Source: a bacterium (lineage in GTDB: Bacteria; Chloroflexota; Dormibacteria; UBA8260; Bog-877). Taken from it: 7,599 nucleotides of DNA. The stretch is from positions 1 through 7,599 of the forward strand of contig JAJYWT010000083.1 of the NCBI GenBank assembly GCA_021791345.1, read 5' to 3'. Below the pieces are notes generated by a model, which was not told the DNA's origin, did no database searches, and was given only the letters and a program-made list of their open reading frames with translations. The position numbers were made by a program, and so were the translations under genes. Below are positions 1-5,105 of this stretch, one piece after another. The stretch's first letter is position 1. Every line of letters begins with the position of its first letter.

Positions 1-302
1 TCACCTCCCACCTCGAGGACCTCCTCCCCAACTTCTGCACGCTGGCGATCCCCGGCGCCGAGGGGGAGCTCCTGCTCATGCGCCTCGACCGCGCCGGGGT
101 GTGCGCGTCTGCGGGGTCGGCGTGCGCCAGCGGCTCCCAGGCTCCGTCCCATGTCCTCCTGGCGATGGGGCTCCCACCGGCGTTGGCGGGAGCCCATCTC
201 CGCCTCACCATCGGGAGGGGGACCACCCGGGCCGAGGTGGAGGAGGCGGCGGAGATAGTGGGGCGGGAGGTGGCGCAGCTGCGGCAGACCGCCGCCGTCT
301 GA
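1..302 (+). CDS. Cysteine desulfurase (NifS/IscS class), 3' end only
   Basis: This is the C-terminal part of a PLP-dependent cysteine desulfurase, which takes sulfur from L-cysteine as an enzyme-bound persulfide for Fe-S cluster assembly or tRNA thiolation in the cytoplasm. The frame is open from position 3 to the TGA at 300-302. The diagnostic segment is the active-site loop SAGSACASGS, with the catalytic cysteine codon at 123-125. It is followed by a PSHVLLAMG helix and an LRLTIGRGTT stretch, matching the IscS/NifS pattern in which the loop Ser-Gly-Ser-Ala-Cys precedes an 'LRxSxGRxTT' segment. The start, PLP-lysine region and any upstream partner lie outside the window. Assignment to the family is firm. 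Which branch (IscS housekeeping or NifS-like dedicated) cannot be decided from about 99 residues. Confidence 0.93.
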   Translation, partial: TSHLEDLLPNFCTLAIPGAEGELLLMRLDRAGVCASAGSACASGSQAPSHVLLAMGLPPALAGAHLRLTIGRGTTRAEVEEAAEIVGREVAQLRQTAAV

Positions 303-351
303 GCGGCCGCGGCGGCCGCAGAGCCGCTGCGTAGCGGGCGGTCTGCGATAG

Positions 352-390
352 GAGCCCGCGGGGAGGTTGCGCAAGCGGCTCCGCGGGCTC
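352..390. terminator. Strong stem-loop after the cysteine desulfurase gene; possible U-tract-free terminator
   Basis: A perfect 10-bp inverted repeat, GAGCCCGCGG at 352-361 with CCGCGGGCTC at 381-390, extends to 12 pairs if one G-U wobble is allowed. It begins 49 bases after the desulfurase stop codon. The 3' flank (AAACCCAAAC) has no T-run on either strand, so it is not a classical intrinsic terminator, although GC-rich bacteria often use such hairpins. Its loop (362-380) contains the left arm of a second repeat pairing with 413-422, so a structured RNA or switch is an alternative. Confidence 0.4.
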
Positions 391-422
391 AAACCCAAAC
401 TTGCGGGCGAGGGCCGCTTGCG
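370..422. repeat. Second inverted repeat, interleaved with the 352-390 stem
   Basis: CGCAAGCGGC at 370-379 is perfectly complementary to GCCGCTTGCG at 413-422. The left arm lies entirely in the loop of the 352-361/381-390 stem. In RNA the two helices would either form an H-type pseudoknot or exclude one another. Implied connecting segments are 362-369, position 380 and 391-412. Complementarity is directly seen; any RNA function is inference. Confidence 0.55.
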
Positions 423-500
423 TGGATACACACGGGCCGCTGGCCTGAGGCGTTCCCCTGCCGGTGGCAGAAGGGGTTGAGCCAGGTCAGCCGGTCCGAG

Positions 501-520
501 CGCCCGGGTCTCCCCGGGCG
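501..520. terminator. Compact GC hairpin between convergent genes, candidate bidirectional terminator
   Basis: CGCCCGGG at 501-508 and CCCGGGCG at 513-520 form a perfect 8-bp stem with a TCTC tetraloop. The hairpin lies about 65-85 bases past the stop of the minus-strand PIN toxin gene and about 200 bases past the desulfurase stop, so it could stop transcription from either side. There is no T-tract on either flank. An outer GGTCA/TGACC helix (485-489 with 524-528) could lengthen the structure. Confidence 0.35.
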
Positions 521-584
521 AAGTGACCAGCCCGGAGCGGGTCCCTCTGGCCCGGACGGCTGCTCGCTTCCAGGCCGAGCCAGC

Positions 585-968
585 TCAGGGCTGAATTACG
601 GGGAAACCAGCCGCCGCGGCGCCCAAGACAAGGCGCCGGTCGTAAGTGACCACCCCTTCCAGCTCCGGGCCGATCTCCCCTGCCGCAGCTAGATGGACCG
701 CGTCGAGGGAGCGCAGGTCGACGGGTCCAAGCCGTCCCGCGAGCTCAAAGGTGGACGCAGAAGGGAGGATCAGCGAGACGCTGTCGAGCAGCTCCTCGAT
801 GAGCTCGGGCGCCAGGCCGAGCCGCATGGCCGCTCGGTGCGCCTCGGTCGCGAGCAATTGGGACGACCAGCAGGGCCGGTGGTCGGTAAACCACCGGCGC
901 ATGGCGGGCGAGCCCTCTTCTTCCACCGCGAGCTTGAGGAACGCCGAGGTCTCGATGTAGAAGGCCAC
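585..968 (-). CDS. PIN-domain ribonuclease toxin, VapC-like
   Basis: This 127-residue protein has the size and layout of a VapC-type PIN toxin, a Mg2+-dependent RNase that stops translation when its antitoxin is lost. The first motif is YIETSAFLKL near the N-terminus. Acidic residues follow at E42 (LLATEAHRA), D89 (LRSLDAVHLAAA) and D110 (VVTYDRRL), and the end is the usual 'GFPVIQP' strand. The start is GTG at 966-968. The antitoxin TGA at 970-972 ends one base before it, and a GAGGG Shine-Dalgarno sits at 973-977, which implies translational coupling. An ATG at 968-970 is out of frame. The odd point is residue 6: the first active-site acid, normally Asp in a '(L/I)DTSA' motif, is Glu here. 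The RNA target is unknown. Confidence 0.88.
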   Translation of the reverse strand: MAFYIETSAFLKLAVEEEGSPAMRRWFTDHRPCWSSQLLATEAHRAAMRLGLAPELIEELLDSVSLILPSASTFELAGRLGPVDLRSLDAVHLAAAGEIGPELEGVVTYDRRLVLGAAAAGFPVIQP

Positions 969-969
969 A

Positions 970-1233
970 TCAACCCTCAGAGCGCAGCTCGTCCAGGACT
1001 TCCTGGGTCGGACGGGATGCCACCGCCGGCTCTGGTAGCGGGCCGTGGGTCCAACGTGCTGGTGTGACCCTGCCGGCAGCGAGCAGGCTTCCGGTACCGG
1101 TGGCTATTGCGGGCGGCGCCAGGACGGCCACCAACTGACCGCGATAGGTGACCCCGAGCGTCTCCCCTCGGCGGACCCTCCGGACGGCAGAAGAGGCCCG
1201 CTGCTGCAGCTCCCTGATCCCGATCGTCTCCAT
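970..1233 (-). CDS. Phd/YefM-type antitoxin partner of the PIN toxin
   Basis: This 87-residue protein begins METIGIRELQQRASSAV and continues with RRGETLGVTYRGQLVAVLAP. That is the Phd/YefM fold pattern, in which a short N-terminal domain dimerises and binds operator DNA. The proline-rich C-terminal half (about residues 45-87) would wrap and neutralise the toxin. It lies one base upstream of the toxin gene, in the normal antitoxin-first order. I chose the ATG at 1231-1233 over an in-frame ATG at 1249-1251 because family homology begins here. An extended -10 box ends eight bases upstream, so the mRNA is probably leaderless. Autorepression by the antitoxin or the complex is expected from the family, but the operator is not proven. 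Confidence 0.85.
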   Translation of the reverse strand: METIGIRELQQRASSAVRRVRRGETLGVTYRGQLVAVLAPPAIATGTGSLLAAGRVTPARWTHGPLPEPAVASRPTQEVLDELRSEG

Positions 1234-1241
1234 GTGCGGCG

Positions 1242-1250
1242 ATAGTAGCA
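1242..1250 (-). promoter_or_regulatory. Extended -10 promoter of the toxin-antitoxin operon
   Basis: Read on the minus strand, TGC-TACTAT (1250 down to 1242) is an extended -10 element of TGn-TAnnnT type. It ends eight bases before the antitoxin ATG at 1233, which puts the likely transcription start at or next to the A of the start codon. No good -35 is seen (GTTCTA at 17-bp spacing), which fits an extended -10 promoter. No Shine-Dalgarno precedes the ATG, consistent with leaderless translation. Confidence 0.5.
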
Positions 1251-1288
1251 CGAAGCGGGCTGTCTAGAACCCGTCATGCTCCAGCTCG

Positions 1289-1328
1289 CTCTTCGCCTGT
1301 GGGGCGGTGCCGCCCCACAGGCGAAGAG
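1289..1328. repeat. Perfect 19+19 bp palindrome in a divergent intergenic region
   Basis: Bases 1289-1307 are the exact reverse complement of 1310-1328, with only TG (1308-1309) at the centre. The core reads TGTGGGGCGG / CCGCCCCACA. It lies between the minus-strand toxin-antitoxin promoter and the plus-strand gene starting at 1350. Its right arm covers where a -35 would sit for that gene. It could be an operator, a hairpin terminator (no T-run follows on either strand) or a small mobile or REP-like palindrome. No second copy was found in this window. Confidence 0.8.
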
Positions 1329-1335
1329 ACTTGGC

Positions 1336-1341
1336 TACAGT
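1336..1341 (+). promoter_or_regulatory. Candidate -10 box for the zinc-ribbon protein gene
   Basis: TACAGT at 1336-1341 ends eight bases before the GTG at 1350, the same spacing as the -10/ATG distance of the divergent antitoxin gene. No Shine-Dalgarno lies before that GTG, so leaderless initiation is plausible. The -35 position (about 1313-1318, CCCCAC) does not match consensus and lies inside the large palindrome, so a protein bound there would block this promoter. Confidence 0.35.
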
Positions 1342-1349
1342 TGCCCGCG

Positions 1350-1931
1350 GTGCACGTCTCGGACCTCCGCCACTTCCTCGATCTGCCTGAGGACGCCCCC
1401 GCGTCCGCCCGCAACCTTGCCGAGCACCTCGGGAACATCGTTCGGGCCGCCACTGCAGGCGACCCTGGCACAGCCTGGGTGAGCGCACTTCCCTGCCGCC
1501 GGAGGCCGGGGCGGAGCCGGTGCCCGGGGCGGATCGTGGTCTTCCGATCGGAGCTCCCGCCCCGGATCGAGTGGGGCTGTGATACCTGCGGGGACGAGGG
1601 TGCCATCTACGGCTGGCAAGGGACCTACCTGGACCTTCGCGAACCACGGGCCCACCGCCGTAGCGTGGCCGCCGCCGAGATAGTCGTCTCCGACGAGGTG
1701 GCTGCGGCGCTGCGGACGCTCACGTTGCTTGACCTGCGCTGCGAGCGCCTCGTCTACCAGGCCACCGGGCTGGACGAGGGGGTGGCCCTCCTGGCCGACG
1801 AGGAGCAGCTCGACGAACTGGTCGGATATGTAGCAGCAGAGGCCAACCACGAGCCGAACCGGAGGCGGCAGCAGCGTCTGGACCGGGCCCTGGCCGTGCT
1901 CAGCTCCGCTCTTCGGGAGATGGAGCGCTGA
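1350..1931 (+). CDS. Uncharacterised protein with a four-cysteine zinc-ribbon pattern
   Basis: I do not recognise a function. The 193-residue product has an acidic-to-neutral N-terminus (HVSDLRHFLDLPEDAP) and a conserved-looking block SALPCRRRPGRSRCPG. A second cysteine pair follows in EWGCDTCGDEG. Cysteines 49, 58, 77 and 80 (C-x8-C and C-x2-C) could hold one Zn2+ as a ribbon. The C-terminal half (about 100-193) is predicted alpha-helical and charged, ending in an Arg/Glu-rich helix, with no signal peptide or membrane segment. The sequence style resembles hypothetical proteins I recall from other high-GC bacteria, but I cannot name a family. Upstream in-frame ATG 1299 lies inside the palindrome, so GTG 1350, with a -10 box eight bases before it, is preferred. 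The gene stands alone, convergent with the membrane-protein gene. Confidence 0.75.
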   Translation: MHVSDLRHFLDLPEDAPASARNLAEHLGNIVRAATAGDPGTAWVSALPCRRRPGRSRCPGRIVVFRSELPPRIEWGCDTCGDEGAIYGWQGTYLDLREPRAHRRSVAAAEIVVSDEVAAALRTLTLLDLRCERLVYQATGLDEGVALLADEEQLDELVGYVAAEANHEPNRRRQQRLDRALAVLSSALREMER

Positions 1932-1977
1932 CCGTCTGACGGCAACCACAGGGAGCGGCACCCAGGGGCGCCTGCGA

Positions 1978-2169
1978 CTACCGTGAACGCGACCTGCCGC
2001 TTCCCCTGAAGGCGGCGACGCCGGCCCCCGTGCCCACGGCGGCACCGGTCACGACTCCCATCGTCCAGTGGCCTCCCGCGCCCCAGCCGGCGAGAAGGCC
2101 CACGGCGGCCGTGAGGGCCGTGACCACCACCCTCCGGTCCAGCAAAACCCTGACTGGGCTGTCCACCAT
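1978..2169 (-). CDS. Small glycine-rich membrane protein
   Basis: This 63-residue protein has a short positively charged N-terminus (RVLLDRR). Two hydrophobic, Gly/Ala-rich segments follow, at about residues 15-32 (ALTAAVGLLAGWGAGG) and 36-54 (MGVVTGAAVGTGAGVAAF). It ends in an Arg/Ser-rich tail (RGSGRSRSR). A helical hairpin with both ends in the cytoplasm is the likely topology. It starts 30 bases after the ArsR-like gene, with a GGAGG Shine-Dalgarno five bases before the ATG, so co-transcription is likely. Function is unknown. It may be the effector or target that the upstream regulator controls. The ribosome binding site and membrane pattern are the main support, and opposite-strand frames are also open here. 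Confidence 0.65.
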   Translation of the reverse strand: MVDSPVRVLLDRRVVVTALTAAVGLLAGWGAGGHWTMGVVTGAAVGTGAGVAAFRGSGRSRSR

Positions 2170-2199
2170 CGAATCCTCCAGTTCCCTGATTGACCGGGT

Positions 2200-2742
2200 C
2201 TACGGCCGCGCCGCCGCCAGGGCGGTGAGCAGCGGTACTACACGCGCCGGGGGCACCTCGTAGGTGCCCCGTCCGGCCGAGCGGAGCCACCCTGCCGCCT
2301 GGAGCTCGCGCAGGTGGTGGTACAGCTGGCCAGATGTCCCATGCCCCTCCAGCGCCCCGAGCTCCGCGGAGCTCCGCTGGCCGCGCAGGACAGCCTGCAG
2401 GAGGCGCAGCCGCGCCGGGTGACCGAGGGCACCGAGAGCGCCGGCGGCCGCGTCTACGTCCATGGCGAGGAGCCCGTCCACCGCCGCCCCTTGCTGCCAC
2501 TCGTACACCGGCTCCCCTTCCAGCGCCACGTGCCCGGTGAAGAGGACCACATTGCGTCCGCCCGTTCGTGCCTTCAATCCCGCCAGCGCCCAATAGCGGT
2601 CCCCGGGGGCATCCCCCAGAGCCACCAGCTCCCGAGGACCATCGGGGAACACCGCCGCCTCCAGGGCGGCCAGCCGGAGCTCCAGCTGCTGGAGCTGAGA
2701 TTCCGCCGGCGAGGTGGCAGAAGATTCAGTCTCAGCCGACAT
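2200..2742 (-). CDS. ArsR-like winged-helix transcriptional regulator with a long N-terminal extension
   Basis: The C-terminal third is an ArsR/HTH_20-type winged helix. The helix GHPARLRLLQAVL (about 107-119) is followed by SSAELGALEGHGTSGQLYHHLREL and AGWLRSAGRGTYEV, i.e. recognition helix and wing. Residues 14-30 are a Leu/Ala heptad-like coiled coil (LQQLELRLAALEAAV). Residues 48-95 (RYWALAGLK, VVLFTGHVAL, YEWQQG) form a separate domain that may sense a ligand or partner. No ELCVC-type metal site is present, so this is not a classical arsenic sensor. At 180 residues it is longer than the usual 100-120 for ArsR. I chose ATG 2742 over GTG 2751 because the -10 box overlaps the latter. It is first in a two-gene unit, and a palindrome at its promoter suggests autoregulation. 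Confidence 0.85.
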   Translation of the reverse strand: MSAETESSATSPAESQLQQLELRLAALEAAVFPDGPRELVALGDAPGDRYWALAGLKARTGGRNVVLFTGHVALEGEPVYEWQQGAAVDGLLAMDVDAAAGALGALGHPARLRLLQAVLRGQRSSAELGALEGHGTSGQLYHHLRELQAAGWLRSAGRGTYEVPPARVVPLLTALAAARP

Positions 2743-2749
2743 CGCACAC

Positions 2750-2755
2750 ACTATA
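2750..2755 (-). promoter_or_regulatory. -10 box of the ArsR-like regulator operon
   Basis: On the minus strand, TATAGT (2755 down to 2750) lies seven bases before the ATG at 2742, so transcription should start at about 2742-2743 and give a leaderless mRNA. No Shine-Dalgarno is present. A -35-like GTGACA (2773-2768) is only 12 bp away, too close to be standard. The adjoining palindrome occupies the spacer between the two. Confidence 0.5.
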
Positions 2756-2768
2756 ACGTAATTACGTT
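2755..2768. promoter_or_regulatory. 14-bp perfect palindromic operator, AACGTAATTACGTT
   Basis: AACGTAATTACGTT is a perfect dyad and an AT-rich island in GC-rich surroundings, which makes chance less likely. It abuts the -10 box of the ArsR-like gene and fills the promoter spacer, where a bound dimer would exclude RNA polymerase. ArsR-family proteins bind such dyads as dimers, so autorepression by the adjacent gene is the simplest reading. No second copy was found in the window. Confidence 0.6.
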
Positions 2769-3039
2769 GTCACCGGCTGCTCACACCAAACCTCCGACGA
2801 GAGCCGGCGCAGAAGGTGCGGGAGGATAGCTAACAGTTGCCCACGCGGATCGGCGGAACTGCCCATCGTGCGGGGCTGCTCTGGTCTATGCGCATGCATG
2901 TTAAAGGAGGCTTCAGGCGTCCAATATGAGAGGCGTGCTAGAATCACCACCTCTAGTTGGATGGGTATTCGACGAGCTGGGCCTTGCATGAGCTCCCGTT
3001 GAGAGGCTCCGGTGAAGGCGGGCCGGTGAGGAGGTGGAG
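2769..3039. other. Divergent intergenic region and 5' leader of the lipoprotein gene
   Basis: This stretch separates the ArsR-like gene (-) from the substrate-binding lipoprotein gene (+). It holds the self-complementary ATGCGCAT at 2888-2895, an unpaired AAAGGAGG at 2903-2910, an extended -10 at 2936-2944 and a GC-rich leader ending in a Shine-Dalgarno. A 21-codon frame runs 2926-2991 with weak support. If transcription starts near 2951, the leader is about 90 bases. I recognise no known riboswitch. Confidence 0.5.
2936..2944 (+). promoter_or_regulatory. Extended -10 promoter for the lipoprotein gene cluster
   Basis: TGC-TAGAAT (2936-2944) matches an extended -10 element, TGn followed by a five-of-six TATAAT match. 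No convincing -35 is present at 16-18 bp upstream. The predicted start near 2951 leaves a leader of roughly 90 bases before the GTG at 3040, unlike the leaderless genes elsewhere in the window. Confidence 0.45.
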
Positions 3040-4983
3040 GTGAGGTTGGGGAAGAGAGGGCTTACGTTGAGCGGGCTGGCACTCGGATGCGTGCTGGCCG
3101 TGAGTGCCTGCAGCTCGGCCAGCCCGAGCTCAAACCACAGCTCGGGTCAGGTGATCACCTACGCGGAGCAGGTGGGGGCGCCGCCCAACTACATCTTCCC
3201 CCTACTACCCGGTGCCTACGAGTCGAATGCCAACCTCTACCAGTTCGCCAATCAGATCTACCTGCCTCTTTACTGGTTCGGGGACAACGGAAAGCCGCTC
3301 TTCAATCCGAACCTCAGCGTGGCTGACCCCCCGGTGTTCTCCCACAACAACACGGTGGTCTCGATCACTCTCAAGCACTGGCTCTGGTCCAACGGGACGC
3401 CAATCACCGCCTCCGACGTGATCTTCTGGATGAACCTGGTCAGTGCCGCGACCGACCCCAATGCGCCCACCGTCACCGGCCCTAACGGAGCTGCAGGGCC
3501 GAGCTGGGGTGGATTCGTGCCGGGAGGCTTCCCGGAGAACATTGTCAGCTACCGCCAGACCGGCACTTACACCCTATCGCTCACTCTGAACGACTCTTAC
3601 AACCCAACCTGGTACCTCTACAACGAGCTGAGCCAGGTGTACCCCATGCCGAGAAGCGTCTGGGACAAGCTGTCGGCCTCCGGCGCCGTGGGCGACTACG
3701 ACGCCACGGCGGCAACCAGGGAGCCGCTGCCCGGAACCTCTCCGGTCCAGTACGTTCCCACCGACCCCGGGACCGCGACCTCCGGTGCGCTGGGCGTGGC
3801 CCAGTTCCTCAACGTCCAGTCGCAGAACCTCTCCACCTATGCCACCAACCCCCTCTGGAAGGTGGTGGACGGACCGTTCAAGGTGGGCCAGTTCACCACC
3901 AGCGGCTTCGTCAAGCTGGTGCCCAACCGCGAGTACTCGGGCACTCCCAAGCCCAGGATCGCCGCCTTCGAGGAGCTCCCCTTCACCAGTGAGACGAGCG
4001 AGTTCGACGCCCTCCGCTCTGGCTCAGTCACAATCGGCTACGTCCCGGTCGAGGACCTGGCTCAGGTCAAGTCGCTGGAGAGGCAGGAGGGTTACAGCTT
4101 CTCCCCGTGGGACGCCTACGGCTTCGAATACATCCCCTACAACTTCACCAACCAGACGTCCGGGCCGATCTTCTCCCAGCTGTACTTCCGCCAGGCGATG
4201 CAGTCGTTGGTGGACCAGCCGGCCTACATCAAGGAGTTCCTCCAGGGGTACGGATCGATCGTCAACGGACCGGTTCCTACCTCCATACCCGATCCCTTCG
4301 CCAGCTCCCTGGAAGCCCACGGTCAGGTCTACCCCTATGACCCGACCCGCGCGGTAAACCTGCTCAAGGCCAACGGCTGGAAGGTGGTGCCGGGCGGCAC
4401 CAGCTACTGCGCGGACCCCGGGACGGGACCGGGTCAGTGTGGCGCTGGGATCAGCGCTAACCAGCCGGCCAGCTTCAAGCTGCTCTACTCCAGCGGGACC
4501 CAGGAGCTGACCAATGAGATGGCGGCCCTCCAGTCCACCATGCGGGCCAAGGCCGGGATCGCCCTCACCCTCTCTGAGGAGGCCACCGCCGATGTGGGGG
4601 CCACCATTCAGAACGGGTGCAGCAGCAGTAAGCCCTGCAACAACTGGGACCTCGCCGATGTCGCGCTCAGCTTCACCTGGACCTACGGACCCGACTTCCT
4701 GCCCACCGGGGAGGAGCTGTTCGTACCCGGGGCGGTCGACGACTCGGGCGGCTACTCCTCGGCGACCAATGACGCCAATGTGCTGGCCACGAACACTGCC
4801 CCAACCCAGACGGCGGAGCAAGCGGCGCTGGACCGGTACCAGAACTACCTGGCGGAGAACCTTCCGGTGCTCTACATGCCCATGGGAGTCATCCAGTTGA
4901 CCATGTACAAGAGCTCCCTCCAGGGCCTCCTGCCCCAGGACCCATTCGACGTGATCTACCCGCAGCAGTACTACCTCAAGTAG
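3040..4983 (+). CDS. ABC-transporter substrate-binding lipoprotein, family 5 (DppA/OppA type)
   Basis: This is a 647-residue extracytoplasmic solute-binding protein of the SBP_bac_5 family, which captures peptides, amides or related compounds for an ABC importer. The N-terminus is a lipoprotein signal: basic residues, a hydrophobic core and the lipobox VSAC with the lipidated Cys at residue 24. Family hallmarks include an 'ITLKHWLWSNGTPITASDV' segment, 'VVDGPFKVGQF', and the later 'LYFRQAMQSLVDQPAYIKE' and 'YDPTRAVNLLKANGW' blocks. Two close cysteine pairs (C457/C467, C527/C533) probably form disulfides, fitting an exported protein. I chose GTG 3040 because GGAGG at 3030-3034 is five bases upstream; in-frame GTG 3034 is only two codons earlier. 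No permease or ATPase gene follows; an SDR and an amidohydrolase do. The substrate is unknown. Confidence 0.93.
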   Translation: MRLGKRGLTLSGLALGCVLAVSACSSASPSSNHSSGQVITYAEQVGAPPNYIFPLLPGAYESNANLYQFANQIYLPLYWFGDNGKPLFNPNLSVADPPVFSHNNTVVSITLKHWLWSNGTPITASDVIFWMNLVSAATDPNAPTVTGPNGAAGPSWGGFVPGGFPENIVSYRQTGTYTLSLTLNDSYNPTWYLYNELSQVYPMPRSVWDKLSASGAVGDYDATAATREPLPGTSPVQYVPTDPGTATSGALGVAQFLNVQSQNLSTYATNPLWKVVDGPFKVGQFTTSGFVKLVPNREYSGTPKPRIAAFEELPFTSETSEFDALRSGSVTIGYVPVEDLAQVKSLERQEGYSFSPWDAYGFEYIPYNFTNQTSGPIFSQLYFRQAMQSLVDQPAYIKEFLQGYGSIVNGPVPTSIPDPFASSLEAHGQVYPYDPTRAVNLLKANGWKVVPGGTSYCADPGTGPGQCGAGISANQPASFKLLYSSGTQELTNEMAALQSTMRAKAGIALTLSEEATADVGATIQNGCSSSKPCNNWDLADVALSFTWTYGPDFLPTGEELFVPGAVDDSGGYSSATNDANVLATNTAPTQTAEQAALDRYQNYLAENLPVLYMPMGVIQLTMYKSSLQGLLPQDPFDVIYPQQYYLK

Positions 4984-5105
4984 GGGTGGGGAGAGTGAGC
5001 GTCACCCATCGCCTTAGCGGCCGCCCAGGCCCCTCCCGCCCCCGGCCGGGCGTGGCGCTGGGCGGTTCAGACGCAGCGTCTTGTCTGCAGGAGCGTTGAC
5101 CCGAG

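Larger units (their letters stand above)
303..584. other. Gene-free convergent region rich in inverted repeats
   Basis: This gap separates the end of the cysteine desulfurase (+) from the end of the PIN toxin (-). I see no credible ORF, tRNA or known riboswitch here. It holds two adjacent copies of GCGGCCGC (303-310 and 312-319), the interleaved repeats at 352-422 and a compact hairpin at 501-520. That hairpin is enclosed by a weaker GGTCA/TGACC pair (485-489 with 524-528). The amount of perfect complementarity suggests transcription termination or a structured RNA. It could also partly reflect high G+C content. Confidence 0.6.

Noticed and set aside
303..319. Tandem GCGGCCGC octamers
   Set aside because: Only two adjacent copies plus a single one at 5017-5024; expected occasionally in such GC-rich DNA and not a repeat array.
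482..490. CCAGGTCAG, resembling the conserved SRP RNA (4.5S) apical motif
   Set aside because: The essential following GGAAGGAAGCAGCC-like segment and matching helix are missing.
303..584. Search for a cobalamin or other known riboswitch, tRNA, RNase P or tmRNA signature
   Set aside because: No T-loop, no CCA-end acceptor pairing, no B12-box and no RNase P or tmRNA signature sequences were found.
617..638. CGGCGCC/GGCGCCG hairpin at the end of the toxin gene
   Set aside because: It lies within coding sequence specifying alanine/glycine-rich residues, so codon use explains it.
1335..2045. 236-codon minus-strand frame antisense to the zinc-ribbon gene
   Set aside because: No recognisable domain or start signal. 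The plus-strand frame has the cysteine pattern and a -10 box with leaderless spacing.
1754..2593. Long minus-strand open frame (279 codons) across the ArsR-like and membrane-protein genes
   Set aside because: Its translation is low-complexity Arg/Gly/Ala with no domain, and it is another frame of two genes that have family motifs and proper start signals.
3785..4357. 190-codon plus-strand frame within the lipoprotein gene
   Set aside because: It is a Ser/Arg/Pro-rich shadow frame without family features, overlapping a confident gene.
4024..4821. 265-codon minus-strand frame inside the lipoprotein gene
   Set aside because: It lies antisense to strongly conserved SBP_bac_5 sequence; GC-rich third positions produce such open antisense frames.
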